Shown here piece by piece: positions 26,462 to 39,539 of a stretch of DNA of 64,000 nt. Location: contig CM048554.1 in the NCBI GenBank assembly GCA_026413225.1, forward strand, positions 90,189,963 to 90,253,962. The letters run 5' to 3'. Under the pieces are notes generated by a model, which was not told the origin of the DNA, searched no databases, and saw nothing but the letters and a program-made list of their open reading frames with translations. A program made the position numbers and the translations under genes. This stretch comes from Otis tarda (lineage: Eukaryota; Chordata; Aves; Otidiformes; Otididae). Within the stretch, counting starts at the first letter, position 1, and every line of letters starts with the position of its first letter.

Positions 26462-26737
26462 GTGCAGTTCCACGTGACTATTGGCCACACAGCCTTGTCT
26501 ATTTATATTGATTGTCCTTTCCCTAAATGGATGCACTGGGGTGTAATTTTCTATGCTGTGACCTTCATTTTCCTGTTTGGTAACTTCTACTATCGGACAT
26601 ATAAACTGCCCAAGGAACCCGTAAAGAATGGCAAAATAGCAAATGGTGCTGTTGCAAATGGAGTAAGCAAGCCAGAAAATAATGCAGTGGTGGAAAATGG
26701 AAAGAAGCAGAAAAAGGGAAAAGCAAAAGGAGAGTAA
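26462..26737 (+). CDS. ELOVL4: ELOVL4 exon 6 (C-terminus and stop)
   Basis: The final 276-base coding exon holds 91 codons and a TAA stop, residues 224-314. That equals the 314-residue length of human ELOVL4 if exon 1 supplies 33 residues. It starts [13 protein letters not shown], completing T-x-x-Q-x-x-Q, and continues through CPFPKWMHW and the last membrane helix to a cytosolic tail rich in Lys, Asn and Gly. The last five residues are K-A-K-G-E, a K-x-K-x-x dilysine signal for retrieval to the ER. In people, frameshifts in this exon that remove the signal cause dominant Stargardt-like macular dystrophy (STGD3), which shows the importance of the tail. Here it is intact. The tail before it ([15 protein letters not shown]) differs in detail from the mammalian tail but keeps its character. 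Confidence 0.98.
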   Translation: MQFHVTIGHTALSIYIDCPFPKWMHWGVIFYAVTFIFLFGNFYYRTYKLPKEPVKNGKIANGAVANGVSKPENNAVVENGKKQKKGKAKGE

Positions 26738-29700
26738 CTCGATCCAGGCCTTAACCATTGTTGGCAGTGAGGAATCTCCAGTCTGGTATATAAAAGGAAG
26801 GAAAAACCACTATCTGTACCAATTAACCTTAGGTTACTGAAGAGCTAGAACACAGATATTTTCATTATTTATGAAGATTGTTTTAAGAACAACACTAAAG
26901 TTGGATTTCTATTGTAATTATGTAATTATCATGCATATGGTCTCTGTGTAAACTTGTAGACTGCTGGTGTTGGTGAATATAAGGAAGAATTGCAGTTGAT
27001 TCCATGTTTAGCAGTCCAAAAGTTAATATACAGGCAGGCAGTTGATATGGGCAGTTTTGTTGGCACCCACATTTCTTTGGGGGAGGGAGGGGAAGGAAGT
27101 AGCGTTTGGATACTTGTGTTTTCTTTCCAGAGAATTATTAAATTTCAAATTATGATGTATTATCTAATCAGAATGCACAACTTTTCTTGTCCTCCTTGGA
27201 GAGTATCTTCAGACACACTATGTTTATGTACTATCAGAACAGTGTTTGACTTTTCAGACATTACTTGATTTAATTCAGTGTCTGTTACAGGTCGGGGTTT
27301 TTTTTTTTGTTTGGTTGGTTTTTTTTTCTTGTGTGGAAATATACCTACCTCTTCATCTGCTGAAAAGAATATTGAGCATTAAATAACTGGTTTCTGAAAT
27401 ACAGAGTCCTCTAATATAAATATATGTTAAAACTAATTCAGAAGAAAATATTATTTCCTGTGAGAGTAAAAGGGATTTGGGGGGGTATTTTTTTGGTCAA
27501 GTCATCAATAACCTTTTTCAGTGTAAACTCAAATTTTGAGTACTTTTAGTACAGCTAAGTGAAGAAAACATTTTAAGAATGTATAAATATGAAACAATAC
27601 ATTGTCTGAAGCAGGTAGTTAAAGTAGGCCTGCTGCTTGTTGTTTATCACCTGCATTAAACGTGTGGTGCTGGCTGATACTGAAAATTATAAGATAATAC
27701 TATGGTGGAGAGAAAACACTATGTAATTCCAATTAGAAATGCTGTGTGTATGGTTAGTCATGCTGACTACAAGACAGCCACTTTATTGGGAGAGAGAATT
27801 CAGTTTAAAAGTACTAAATGCAGCAAACATAAAATGTTGAAAATGCTGCTACTGCTTGATACCCATCAGTACTCTATTTGACTAGACACTTGTAGAAAAG
27901 GTATTGCTAGTAGTCAGGCCACCATTTTAGTATGAATGTCAGAGATGGGCTTCTGAAACTCTGTTCCCAAAATATTCTTGACTCTTCTCGACCTAATTGT
28001 CAAAGTGGTTCTGCTAATTGTTTGAGGTTTTTTTTAGCCAAAACTACTAAAATAAGCAGAAGCCTTTTAGACAGCTTTTCATCTTACGTGGTACATTCAT
28101 GGACTTCTTACTGCTCCTTTTGTGAAGAAAATATGAAAGAGTTATTCTCCTTCCAAATAATGTGATTACTAAGAGAGACTTTTTGAGCTGCTCAATGTGT
28201 GATGAGTATAAGACAGAGGTGGAATTAGAAACTCCCGGAACTCCCAGGTTCTTTGCTCATTGCTGCAAGAGCTGCATTGATGCTGCCTAAGTGCATTCCT
28301 CCCAGCTCTGGTCAAACACATATTTATTGTTAGTGACAAACTTGCATGTGGCAAGTGACACCACTGTTGCAAGGAAGAAAGTACGTGGAGCTGTAGGTGT
28401 GAAGTGAGAGACATATTAAAATTTTTTTGCATCTCAATTATCTATTTGTTTATAATAGGCAAACAGGTCACATCTTCTGTGTCTCAGGTTTGTCTCTTGT
28501 CTCTATACTGAAAGCTGTCTGAACCCAAAAAACATGTCCTAGGAAAAAAAGAATTGGGTATAGTCTATTGTATTCAGAAATAATTCCTAGTGCTGGAGCT
28601 GATTCTCCATAATCTCCACCACTGAGGATTTTATTGCAGAATATAGGATTGTGAAAAAATGTCTCTGCTGAACCTTAATGCATGTGACCATTAAGTTTCC
28701 TATCTGCTATGTCCTGTGATTCTTCCAGCCTTTGTACTGATGCTTTTTGTATTTGCATAACTCTATATTTTTGTAGTGTGGCATGGGGAAGAGGGATAGT
28801 GGTCTACCCTTCCTTCCTGGGCAAATGCCACTACTCTTATCCAAGCCAAAATGCTGGCTGACTGAGTAACTTTAGAATGGCTAAAGGAGCAAATAACTAC
28901 AAAGCAAGCTAGCAGATTTACAGCACAGTCACTGCTCCAGGGTAATGGCAGGTGTGAATACACTTACCCTACTGTAAATTCAAGGTAGCTTACCCCACCT
29001 GGATTAAAGGGTAGCTTCTTTCTATTTGCCATGGGATGTGGGCAGCTAACTTGTAAATCTGTACCATTTCTTGTATTGTGTTAAATTGGTTGTTTGCTCA
29101 GTCTTTCTTTTGGTAAGCCAGATCAGATAAATTGATACTCTTAATGTGATCTAGCTCTGAAAGAGCATGCCAAGAAGTATTCCAGTACAGGTTGAATTAT
29201 GTCTTTGCTACACTTTGTAAGGTAAGATTTATGTCTTGCATGTCAACTGAAAGTCAAATCTTCTCTCCCCCTGTCATGCATGGAAGCTGCTTAAAGTTGG
29301 CAACAAGTTGAACCTTATTGGCAGAACTTGAGTGGAATCCTATACTCAAACTCTGGGGCACTTGGTAACTTTTAAGAAAAAAATGAAACAACACATGCAT
29401 ACATACACATCGTGTTTTCTGGCCCTGTGGGTAAAACCTGTTTGAAAGATTGGCATTTCATGGAAAAAAAAAAAGTTACTAAATTGCTGGAACACTGCTG
29501 TTTTGAGTCCATCTTCCGTAATATGGCTTTCCTAGGTCTATTTATGATATATTTGATTGTTCATGTGACTTGAGTCCCATTATGATCTTGACTATAATGG
29601 CCTTATTAAATGTGCATTTTTGTAGGCGTAGTCTTGAGTGCAATAATTCTGTTTCTGACTGTGCAGCCAGACTCACAGAATACAGGGCTGAACTTGTACA

Positions 29701-30138
29701 GCTTTTTCTATTTCAAAATTTGAGGCAATGATACACATTTGAGATACTACCAGATTCATTTAAGTCATCATTGAGTCCAAAGCACCTCGAAATTTCACCA
29801 TGAAAGTAGTAGAATATATTTATAAATGTGGGTGTTTGCTATACACAGAACTGAAATATAAATTATAAAATCTACTTTGCATGGTATTTTGGGTTTGGGT
29901 TTGTTGTTTGTTTTGTTTTGTTTTTTCCCCTAAATGCTTCCAACTTATTTAAAACTGAAACTTGAACTGTTTGGAACTTTTCTTTTTTGCCAATGAAAGA
30001 TACTCTTTTGCTAACAGTTCTGAAGCTCTTCGACCAGAGTCTCATAATTATTTGATGCCATATAAGTAATATCATTTAATTTAGCCTCATCTCTAGCAGT
30101 GACAGCTGTTGGATTCTTTTAGCACTTTGTCAGTATAA

Positions 30139-30144
30139 AATAAA
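30139..30144 (+). terminator. Candidate poly(A) signal AATAAA with GT-rich downstream element
   Basis: The canonical hexamer is followed within 25 bases by ATGTGTGTGTATATATGTGT, which resembles a GU-rich downstream element. It is the first canonical AATAAA I found after the ELOVL4 stop, about 3.4 kb downstream. Confidence 0.4.
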
Positions 30145-30150
30145 TACAAA

Positions 30151-30210
30151 TTGTCTATATATGTGTGTGTATATATGTGTACACGTATGTTGTCTGTATG
30201 TGTATATATG
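30151..30210. repeat. TG/TA dinucleotide-rich tract
   Basis: Interrupted TG and TA units lie just after the AATAAA at 30139. The tract may act as its downstream GU-rich element or may simply be a decayed microsatellite. Confidence 0.75.
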
Positions 30211-31282
30211 GGTTCTTAGCAGGTTCTTTCAGTATGTGAAGTAAATTATATTTCTTTAATGTGAAGTTGACAGGAGCTCATAGAACAGTTCCTACAGCTT
30301 GAGCAGTAAAATGAAGCAGTTTTCATTGATCCATAGATCCAGCATCAGTCTTACAGACATAAATAGTATTTGTCACTCATTTTAGACATAAGATGGCAGA
30401 GAAGCCAGAGCCATTTCTCCCAGTGGAATAGATATTTTGAGGTGTCAGTTGTAGATTCTGAGGGGAGGGACCTCAACTTGGAGGAACTAGGAATTATGCT
30501 GTTTTATAGCAGGGATCATTTTAGGAAACAATTTGAGCAATTTGCTCCAGGTAAGTGTTTGAAGTCATTGCAGTCAAATTCTCTGTTTAACAGAACACTT
30601 TTAAAATAAATGTTTCTCTGTAGATTCAAAAGTGTGGGCTATTTGACTATATGACCATTATCTACTTCCAGCTGCAGATCACGAGAAAAAGATGAAGGCA
30701 AAATAAAAATGCTGCACCTTTTTTTTTCACTTTAGGGCACGTTTCTTCAGAGTAAGCACTTGACCTCCATGTGCTGGGGAGGAAGGTAAGAAAGGAGTAA
30801 CTAGCTGTTGTGCTGAAAGGTCTCGCTCCTAAAATAAGCACACTCCTAAGCACACTTGCTATCTTTTAAAAACTTGAGTATAGTTGTTCATGGTGCATAA
30901 AGTTAAACCTTGCATGAAGTTAGTGTGGGGTGAGTCATAATGTTTAAACAGGTGTTTAAAATTAGATCTATTTCAGTAAAAATTTAAGAGAATGGATAGT
31001 GTATTCATCTTGGTTAGAAGCACAGTGTAGGCCAATTTGGCACCTAGAGCAACTCAGCCATGGGACATCTTATTGCATTGCACTCTGAGTTGACCCTTTT
31101 TCTAACGTAAGCAGTCAGAGCTCCATGGAAATCGGTGGGGTGGTTCCCATTCACCTCAGCAAAGTGCGTTTAACCCTAAAGAACAGAGAAAATACTTGCT
31201 TTCTGCCAATATCCCAGGAGAATGAGGCAAATGTATGGTTCAGGATGTTGCTTTTGCATAAGGTGTTCATGCTTTTGTAAAG

Positions 31283-31294
31283 AATAAAAATAAA
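31283..31294 (+). terminator. Tandem AATAAA pair, candidate distal poly(A) signal
   Basis: Two AATAAA hexamers lie end to end, followed about 10-40 bases later by TTTTTTT and GTTTGAGTTTGG, a T/GT-rich downstream context. It is the strongest-looking cleavage signal in the region and would give a 3' UTR of about 4.6 kb. Confidence 0.4.
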
Positions 31295-31310
31295 AATTAC
31301 TTTTTTTCAT

Positions 31311-34300
31311 ACTGTTTGAGTTTGGTTTTATGCATTCTGTAGAATGTTCTGTGTCCCATCTTGCTTTGAGATGCTAATTTTAGTGTTGCACAAGGTTGTG
31401 TTGATATAATCTGTTATGTGCACCAGAAGTTTAAGAGAAACACTTTTGTGGCACATCTTCTCCTTTTTGAGGTTGTGGAGACTTTCTCATTTTGGATATT
31501 GCCCCGAAATGGTAGTCTAGTGGCTTTGAAGTCACCCTTAGGGAACTAACTGAAGATCAGATGTCCATTTAAACAAAAAATAAGTCTCCTGGAATATATT
31601 CTGGCTGTACAGCACATGTATTGGCATATTTGGTCCAAACGTCATCTTAAGGCTGGGAGAAACTCCAAGTGTCAGATGGAGTTGACCTTTGCTGCTCTCC
31701 CAGCATGTATGGCTTGTGCTTTGGCTATGCAGGAGATGGAGGAAAGGATCAGCAAAGTGAAAAATGGATGTAATGCCTGAATATAATGGTTCTAGCTAAG
31801 AAACCTTCTCAATTTCTTTTGAGAAGATGGCAGTAAAAGAATCTGCACACTGTACCCAAAGCTCCAGATTGTTCAGTCTTGGAAGTATCAACAATTAAGA
31901 ATACAATTGGCCACGTGGTTTAGCTTTTGCTGGACGCCATGTTGTGTTAATGGGATGTCTCTCATCCTGGAGAATCTGAAGCACTCCTAGCAGTAGGTGT
32001 AATTCACGACTGCTTGTTGCTGTGTGTAAGTTCCTTCATAGCTCATCCACAAAGCATGATCTTTGTAATCAACTCTGTAATACTGAGTTGCATCCTGTTG
32101 CAGGGTGTGCGTCCTAGCACCTAAGTGCAAATAGCTACTCCGGGTGTCAGGTTACAGAGAATCAAGTCTGCCATCATAGCAAAATACGGTGGGGTCAATT
32201 ATCTCTTGCATAATTAGCAGCTGTTGCTTCAATCCGTTGCTTACACCCTCCCTGGAATTAGAAAATATACGAAGTATTCAGAGCAGGACTTGTCCTTTAG
32301 TTGATGAATGTATGCTAGTGGTAGGCAGTCTGTCCAGGCATCTCTTCTGAAGTATTTATTCCCCACCAGTAATTAAAAATAAGCACACATGATCAAGTCG
32401 TCTTCATCAGATGGTTGGACAGAATAGACTGGATCCCTTGCTTTCCATGTTTGATTTTCTTTACTGTATCACTTGCTGCTTAACATCCACCAAACTGGGA
32501 TTAGGGAAGGGTTTTATTACCTGTTTGCTTGCTCAGCTCAAAGCGCTGGAGTTACCAGAGGAGTGCACGCATGCTGTAGTCTTAGACGCAAGTGAAGCAC
32601 GTACTCAGAGACCATTTTGAAGGCAGTACTTTCAATGGACTAGTGCCTTTCAGTGTCTTTTTATGCTTGAGACTTCTAGGTAGCAAATGAATGCACACAC
32701 GCTTTTCTATTAATTGCCTGATGCATCAGTGGTGTTGCCTTTGAGTTAATTGCAAATATGTTTATTGATGGGCAAGATTGTGGCTCTTTTGATCATCGCA
32801 GTGCTGGTTGTCCAGGGCCTGATTAGTGCACGCTGGTCTGATAGTGTCACACCAGTGCCAGGAGTTACTGCCAGAGCACCATGCAGTCACTGTAACTTTG
32901 AGGGGAAAAAGCTATTTGCATTTCAATTCAATATGTGGGAATTGATACGAGCTTGTAGGGCATCACTGCTATCTGTTGAATCAGTATCAGGTAGGTTTTA
33001 GTCTGCCAAATGAGAAGTTGTCTTTGATTCTTGAAATGATTCAAAGATAAATGTTGTCTGTCCTTATTTTAAGATGATACCACTGCAAGAGTAACAGTTC
33101 TCAATCTAAATTTGTTTCATGAGAAAACCACCTTTATGCTGGTATCATTTGAAGTGTGTTTATGAAAGAAAACTAGAGAAATATAAGAAATAACTTAAGC
33201 CAAAGGCCCAAAGGCTGGAGAACATGGAAAACATGCTTCTCTAGTTTTTGCCCTTGCCCGTAGATGTTGCAGGAGTTAAACGAGTGTAACTGTTACTGTT
33301 GTGTATTTATTTATAGATGCTGTAACAGCATACAAGTAGTATACTTGTGCATAAGTACAATCTGAAGTATATAAAAACTGCTTTATCTTGAATTACAATA
33401 GAGCCGTTTACCTAACCACAAATGCTTGTATTGAAACTAATGACAAACATTATAATCCTATATTGGCAGGACTCACAGATAATTAATATTTACTCTGTAT
33501 TTTCTGAATAATCATCTTTTTCAAAGCTTCTGAGGAGCTTCTTGCAATAACACAAAGCTCTGCAAAGATGAAAATTGCTATGTACCTGCTAAAAATGTAT
33601 TTTGCAGATCTCCTATTATTGCTATGTTTCTTTTTTGTAAGTGTGTCTTCAGGTCAGGTGCTTGCTTACTAAATTATTCCAGAGTAGGATGTACTTCCCA
33701 GAAAGATCTTGTAGTAGTTGCAAGTGAGTAAAATGTTAAAATGGACTCCAGGATGTTGGACAGGCAAGGGTTTCAAGTCCATGGCATCACCTGGTACACT
33801 GGCTTCGCCTCAAATGCTGCCCTTGGGCACAGGGAGCAGAGCTGGGTCCATCCAGCCCGTTACGGATTTTCTTTACTGGACAGCAGATTCTTACCTGGGG
33901 TTTGGTGTCTGGCCTGATTTCCACACATAGGGCAGAAGTCCTTGGGCCAAAGAGGAATGTTTTTTGCAGTTCTGCCTACTCTCGAAACGCCAGACTTGGT
34001 GGAAGATATTTGAACATTTTCCGTGGACAGCCCAAGCTGGAGAGTTTGAAGAAAACTTTGCTCTGGATTCAGTATTCATGAAGAGCCTAGCACGCTTTTC
34101 GGTTCTTTTTAGTTCATGAAAAATCTTGGATACTGAAAGCTTCCCCTTTTTCCCTCCTTTGCTCTCTTGAAGCACTGTGCATGCCTTTCTGCTCTGCTAG
34201 GGTGGCTCCTCGGGTGAAGATTGCAGTGTGTGTTCAGGAAATAATCTACTGCTTAGATTTGTCACTGGGGTGTTTGAAGTGACCCCTCTTACATTCTGAA

Positions 34301-37300
34301 ATGCCGAATAGCAGCCACACAGCCTGAGCAGGCTGAGTAGTAACAATAGTTTGTGTATAATGGTCTGAAAGCATTGCTACAAAACCGGGTGTTCTGGATA
34401 CAATAAGCTAGAAGAAGGATCCATTTTTATTAAATTTTGTCTTCCTGCTTAACAAATACCAGGCTGCAAGGACAAACTCCAGTCTTGTATTCCGTGATAC
34501 GAAGGCTTATTGTACACTCATAACAGAGCTTATGGCTGTGAGAGATGAAGAGTTTACTGCACTATAAAATCACTTTGTTAGAGATTTTATACTGAGCTAT
34601 TCTCTTCTGTGATCAGAGTTTAATAAAAAAAAATGGTTTTTATATAAATCTGACTTGTTTTTTATTTCAAAGTCAGACAACTAGTATAAATATTTTCTTG
34701 CGCGGGTGAATATTCTCATCCTGACTTTTTTATGCTTTTTGATGTTCTCTAGGTGAAGTTTCACTTATTTCCGTGAGAATTTTCACTAGCTGAGGAGACT
34801 CCATGATGCTAACAGAATTTATAAGAGCTCACTTAGTGTCTGGACCTCACATTGCATGCTCAGATATTTAGAGAATAATAGAAAAATAAGTACTAAAAAC
34901 TTTTGTAACTTGGGTTACAAGCAGATGCACAAAGCATTAGTTGTTTGCTTGCTTTTGAATTTCAAGAATACCATAAATAACGTGTTGTTTTAGCCAGACA
35001 AGTGATTTTGGGCTCTGTTCTCAATGTAAATTTCAGTAAGCAATATTGTCAGCCCAAAAACTTGAGGCAATGTGGTTCGTTCTTTTTGGTTTTTAGAACA
35101 GGCATAGAGCACTGTAGGGCAAAACTCCCTTTGTAAGCGTAATGCTAGACACCAAGATGAACTATCAGCATCGTTATGACCTGGTGAGCACTGTATTCTG
35201 GATCTGAATTATAATTTTTTTTTTAATTCTGTAATCTGCCAGAAAGTATATGTAGTCAACACCTTTTTTTTTCCAGCACTGTGGTTAGGCCAGGGTATAG
35301 AGAGATGTGCCATTATTAGCTGCAGAAGTTATGTTTAGGAACCAGGAATTCAGGGGAAAGAAATCAGCTTTTTTGTGTCCTAACTCCTTGATTTAAATAG
35401 ATTAAATAATTTTTAAAAGTCATTACATTCAACACAACTTTATAATCTCTTTCTTCAGCATTGAGGAATAAGGTAAAGAAGAAAAATCCCTGAAGTGTGC
35501 TCCTTGAGGTTATTACTTACTGTTCTTTTTGTTCCCTCTGCTATTTTAGTAGCACAAGCAACCAAATTAAGAAATGCCCTCATTATTGCTTACTAGTGCT
35601 ATTTATTTTAAGAAAATCAGTATCAGGTTTTAAAGCCCCAGCTGGAACCTGTTTGTTGCTTACATAAAATAGCCTTTACAGTGGTGGAGGATGCTTTAGA
35701 AAATATATCAATAACACACTGAATCAGAGATTGGAAGTGGACTGAATGTATTTCTGGATTTCCTTTTTCAGCTGTTATAATGCGGTCTGAACCTTTGAGC
35801 CAGAATTTCAGTTCCTGAAGCTGGCAATTCTGGAGCAGAAGCAGCATTTTATGTTAGCAGGGAGGGATCCATACACGCTCAGCAAGATGGCCCTGGCATC
35901 CCATGGAAGGTGAAAGTATTAGAAATCATAGGAATATTTGGCCCTGAGCCCCTTTTAAAATTGCAACATTCTCATTGCTGGTCATTCTGACTTCTTGGGA
36001 CTGGTTTACCTTTGGGGCCTTACTGGAATGACTGAACAGCAATTTAAATAAGTAAATAAATAAAAATAATAGGCGCTGAATTTCTGCTCCAGGCAATTTA
36101 GTCAGGAAACTGAAAATTCTCAGAGCTGAAAACTGCATCTGCTCACAAAGGATTTTCTAGGTGGCACTTGGATTTGGCAGGTTTGGCATTGACTGCGAGC
36201 TGGTAGCAGGTTACGCTACACAGAGGCAGATCCAGGTGAGTGGCGGTGAAGGCACAGCCAGCTGGATGACACATTTCACGACAGGGTTTCCTTAGGAAAA
36301 CTTGGAGCCTTTCCTAACTGCTGATGTTTTCTAAGGGAGAGCTAAATAATGTTCTGGCATCAACAAGTAGGGCGTTTCTGCAGCTCCACCTTCTTGGAGT
36401 TAAAAATTTAACTGATGGGCAATCTTACAGGGGCTTTTCTGGTGTCCACCTACTACCAAAAGCAAAAGCAGCTCTTTCAGGAGCTTCTCAACATCAGTAC
36501 AAGATCACTCTCCGGTGTTTAGCTTTGGGGTATTTTTAACCTTAACAGGGAAAGGAGACCCAAAAAGAAGACCTATATTTTACCTGGAATGGCTACCATG
36601 CTGGTTAACTGTGAGAGGTTTGTATGTTTTCCAGCGGCTACAGGCAAGGACGAGAGAGGACCAAACAAGTTCTGAGCAGACACTCTTTCTGCAGTGTGGT
36701 GTCATGCTTTAACAATACAGCACTGCTGGGAGGGATAACGCTAAAGTAAGGAGATTATTTATTCAACAATAAAATGTGTGGTAGGTAATTTGTGTTAGTG
36801 GTAGCTCTTTGTTAGTATTTTTTTCCAATAAAAAAAAATTAAGACATTTACCAAGTGGTTGGAATACTTGGTAAACAACCAGAAACAAGACTTGCAAGGA
36901 CTTGGGTAAGGATGACTCTGTCCTTTGATCCTGTTCCATCCACAGCTGTGGCAGGCTAACGCAAGGCTACTGCTGTGTCTGCAAGCTCTCTACGGAACTC
37001 GGTACGCTGAGGGGCTGGAAATGCGGTCCCTCGGCCACTGCTGCCTCCCTGAACAGGGTGGTACAGAGAAACACTAACACCTGGCAGAGCTTTTGCTCTC
37101 CTGCTCATCCCCAGAGCAGCCTGAATCTTCTCGTGCAATGAATATCCTGCAAAGCATGACTTATACCATGAAAACTTTTGCAGTTTCTGGTCTGGGATAA
37201 GAGACCAAGCTAGTTCACACAGCATTAAATAGGAATTTCACTGAATACTGAAAGCAAATGCCAAATCCCAGTGTCTTATTCATTAATAATGAAATCTTTT

Positions 37301-39539
37301 TAATTTGGGGTGTAATCATAGAAGTTTTCTAGATAAGCATTTTCTAACAAACATTTAAAAGCAGTCACACGGAAATATTAACAATTGCCTGAAATAGAGC
37401 TAAAATGGTTTTGCTTAAAGAACTTCTAACACAAGAGCAGTTGTGTTAACAATTACAATCAGAAAGTGTTTACTTTTACTACGTGTGTCTAGATAGACAC
37501 ACCCAGACACCCATGTCATTGAAATTATGATGTTGCACTTTTCACTTTTGCTTCGAAGGTGCGTGCACTTTACCTTGTGTTGAGTCCATACAGACTCTTT
37601 TCTGTATTTCTGATGTTAAAATTCAACTAGTCTGCTGTTGCTGTTTTTTCCTGCAGCTCTTGCAAAGTAAATTGTAAAACCCCCAACATCTTCTTGGTGC
37701 TACCTGTGAGCAGCCCCTGGCACATCACTTCAGCTGTTTGTGTGCAAGCCCTCAAGTCATTGTCAGCTGCACAAGAACAACTCTTCGTTAGCTTTGGCTA
37801 TCTCTGAGCACAAGAGGGAGATTTTTATAAATGTCACGAAACTGCTTTGTCTTGTGACTCCAGAGCACATAAAGTACAGTGCCATGGAGGTTTTACGTAT
37901 GTGTTTTATTGCCCTCTAATGAAAATTAACAATGTCAGTGTACCACAGTCAGCAATGAAAAATGCTACAACTAGAAATCTGCCCAATGTTTGGGAATGCC
38001 AGCAACAGCTCAGGGATGAGGCTGGTGGCTCCCCCTTGATGGAGTCCGACCCCTTCCCCTCATCTCAAGAGTGGGCATCCCTGCGAGGGTGGTGGCCCCT
38101 CGCAGCTCCATCTGCACTGTTTCCCAGTTCCCAGCCAAACCTTTCACTAATGCCCGTCACTTACGGAAAGGATTGACCAATTTGGCTCCCGCCGCAGAAG
38201 TGCTGAGTAAGGCAGGAAAATGTGCCAAAGCCTCACCAAGCAATGAGGAAACATGAGCAGGCTGGATGTCAGTGTCGCCCAGGAAGAGCGCTGGATGTGC
38301 AAGGCAGGCCTGCTCCTTGCCCGCTGACGGCCCCGCGTTATCGCCCCTGCCATCCTTCCCATCGGCTCGTTTTGCTTGGCTCTGCTGGTGACTCAGTCCA
38401 TTAAATGGGCGTCATATTTTATTACAAACCTGAGCTGATTAATTACATGCTGTTAGGCAAAAAAATGCAGGGCAGCTCTTGCGGGGGGTGGCTGGTGATG
38501 CAATGGAGGTGCAAACAGAGAAGTTGTCACTTCTGGAAAGGGAGAGGAAAAGGTTTACAGAGCTGAACATAACCAGAAGAGCAGCTTTGCCAAGTGGATC
38601 AGTCACCAAAGGTATTGGGAAAGCGTGGCTGTGCCAGCCTGCTGCGGTGGGAAGCGCTGCCCACCCACCATGTCAACCCCCTACGGCTCTCCTTGCAGGG
38701 CCGGAGAGATGCAGAGCTCTTCGTTCCTCTGAAAAAGCAGCCGTTGCCATCTGTGCTAATAAAAAGATAATTGTAACGCTTTTTAGGAAAAATTTTACAG
38801 GTTCTTTGAGATGATGAGTGGCTGGGCTGGTATGGGGCATCCAGCACGAGGAGGAGGAGGAGGGTGAGTGTGGAAGCATGGTGCTTTCTTCCTCTGCCCA
38901 GTAGTAAAGCAAGGGGAGGAGATGCCCACACGTCCTGGCTTTACGTTTGGGTCAGCATCATAACTCTGTAGCCTAATCAGAAAAAGGCAAGGTGCTCCTT
39001 ACCAGGGAGAGCCAGAGAGGTCGTGGTGGCTCAGTGTCTCAACTCTCCCTCACAGGGAGGGAGGGTGCAAGTCTACCCCTTCGCAGGGAGAAGCAAGCGC
39101 GAGCAAAGTGAGTAAGGCAGGGGAGGAGGCCGACTTCCCGCTGCCAGTCCTGTCTCTTGGGGCGCAGGCTGGGAATGCCGCTCTTTCAAAAGAAGGCTCC
39201 ATGAACAAAAAGAAAAAAAACATTGACTCTCTTAAAAACCTTTTGAAAACTTGAGTTCAAGGCAAAGAGTGAGTGATGCAGTTTTAAGGAGTTGGGAATG
39301 TCGGCAGACATCACAGAGAGTGTGAGTCACTCGAGCGGCCTTTTGTGAAGGGGAAGGCGGCAGGTATCACACTGAAATTACCATGGCCGGCAGCTCACGC
39401 CCTGTGAAGCGCTGGGTAAGCCAATTTATTTTTTGCTGTATGTGTTTGTTGCTTCTGCTTGAAATCACACGGAGATGAACACTTCTGCTTGCTCTGTGAA
39501 ACAGATTGTCTCTTTGGTGCTTGAGCTAGCATGTCCCTG
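31311..39539. other. Intergenic stretch, no gene recognised
   Basis: I found no coding exon, repeat family or RNA gene here that I can support. Sequence up to about 36 kb is AT-rich like the ELOVL4 introns. From about 36.2 kb it turns GC-richer, with more CpG and longer chance ORFs. An extra AATAAA occurs at 34622, probably unrelated to ELOVL4. I saw no SH3BGRL2-like peptide on the - strand, but short exons could be missed by eye. Confidence 0.6.

Larger units (their letters stand above)
26738..31310 (+). other. ELOVL4: ELOVL4 3' UTR candidate region
   Basis: Sequence after the TAA stop has no ORF of note and contains several possible cleavage signals. ATTAAA variants occur at 27379, 27655 and 29605. 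AATAAA occurs at 30139, 30605, 30702, 31283 and 31289. The 30139 site is followed by a GT-rich stretch and the 31283/31289 pair by a T/GT-rich stretch, as expected for used sites. The region also holds a G-rich patch at 27079-27097 and T-rich tracts near 27.3 kb. Which signals are used, and hence the UTR length (about 0.65 to 4.6 kb), cannot be decided from sequence. The limits given are the outermost reasonable ones. Confidence 0.5.

Noticed and set aside
26363-26758. 131-codon - strand ORF
   Set aside because: It is antisense to ELOVL4 exon 6, which is clearly the real coding sequence.
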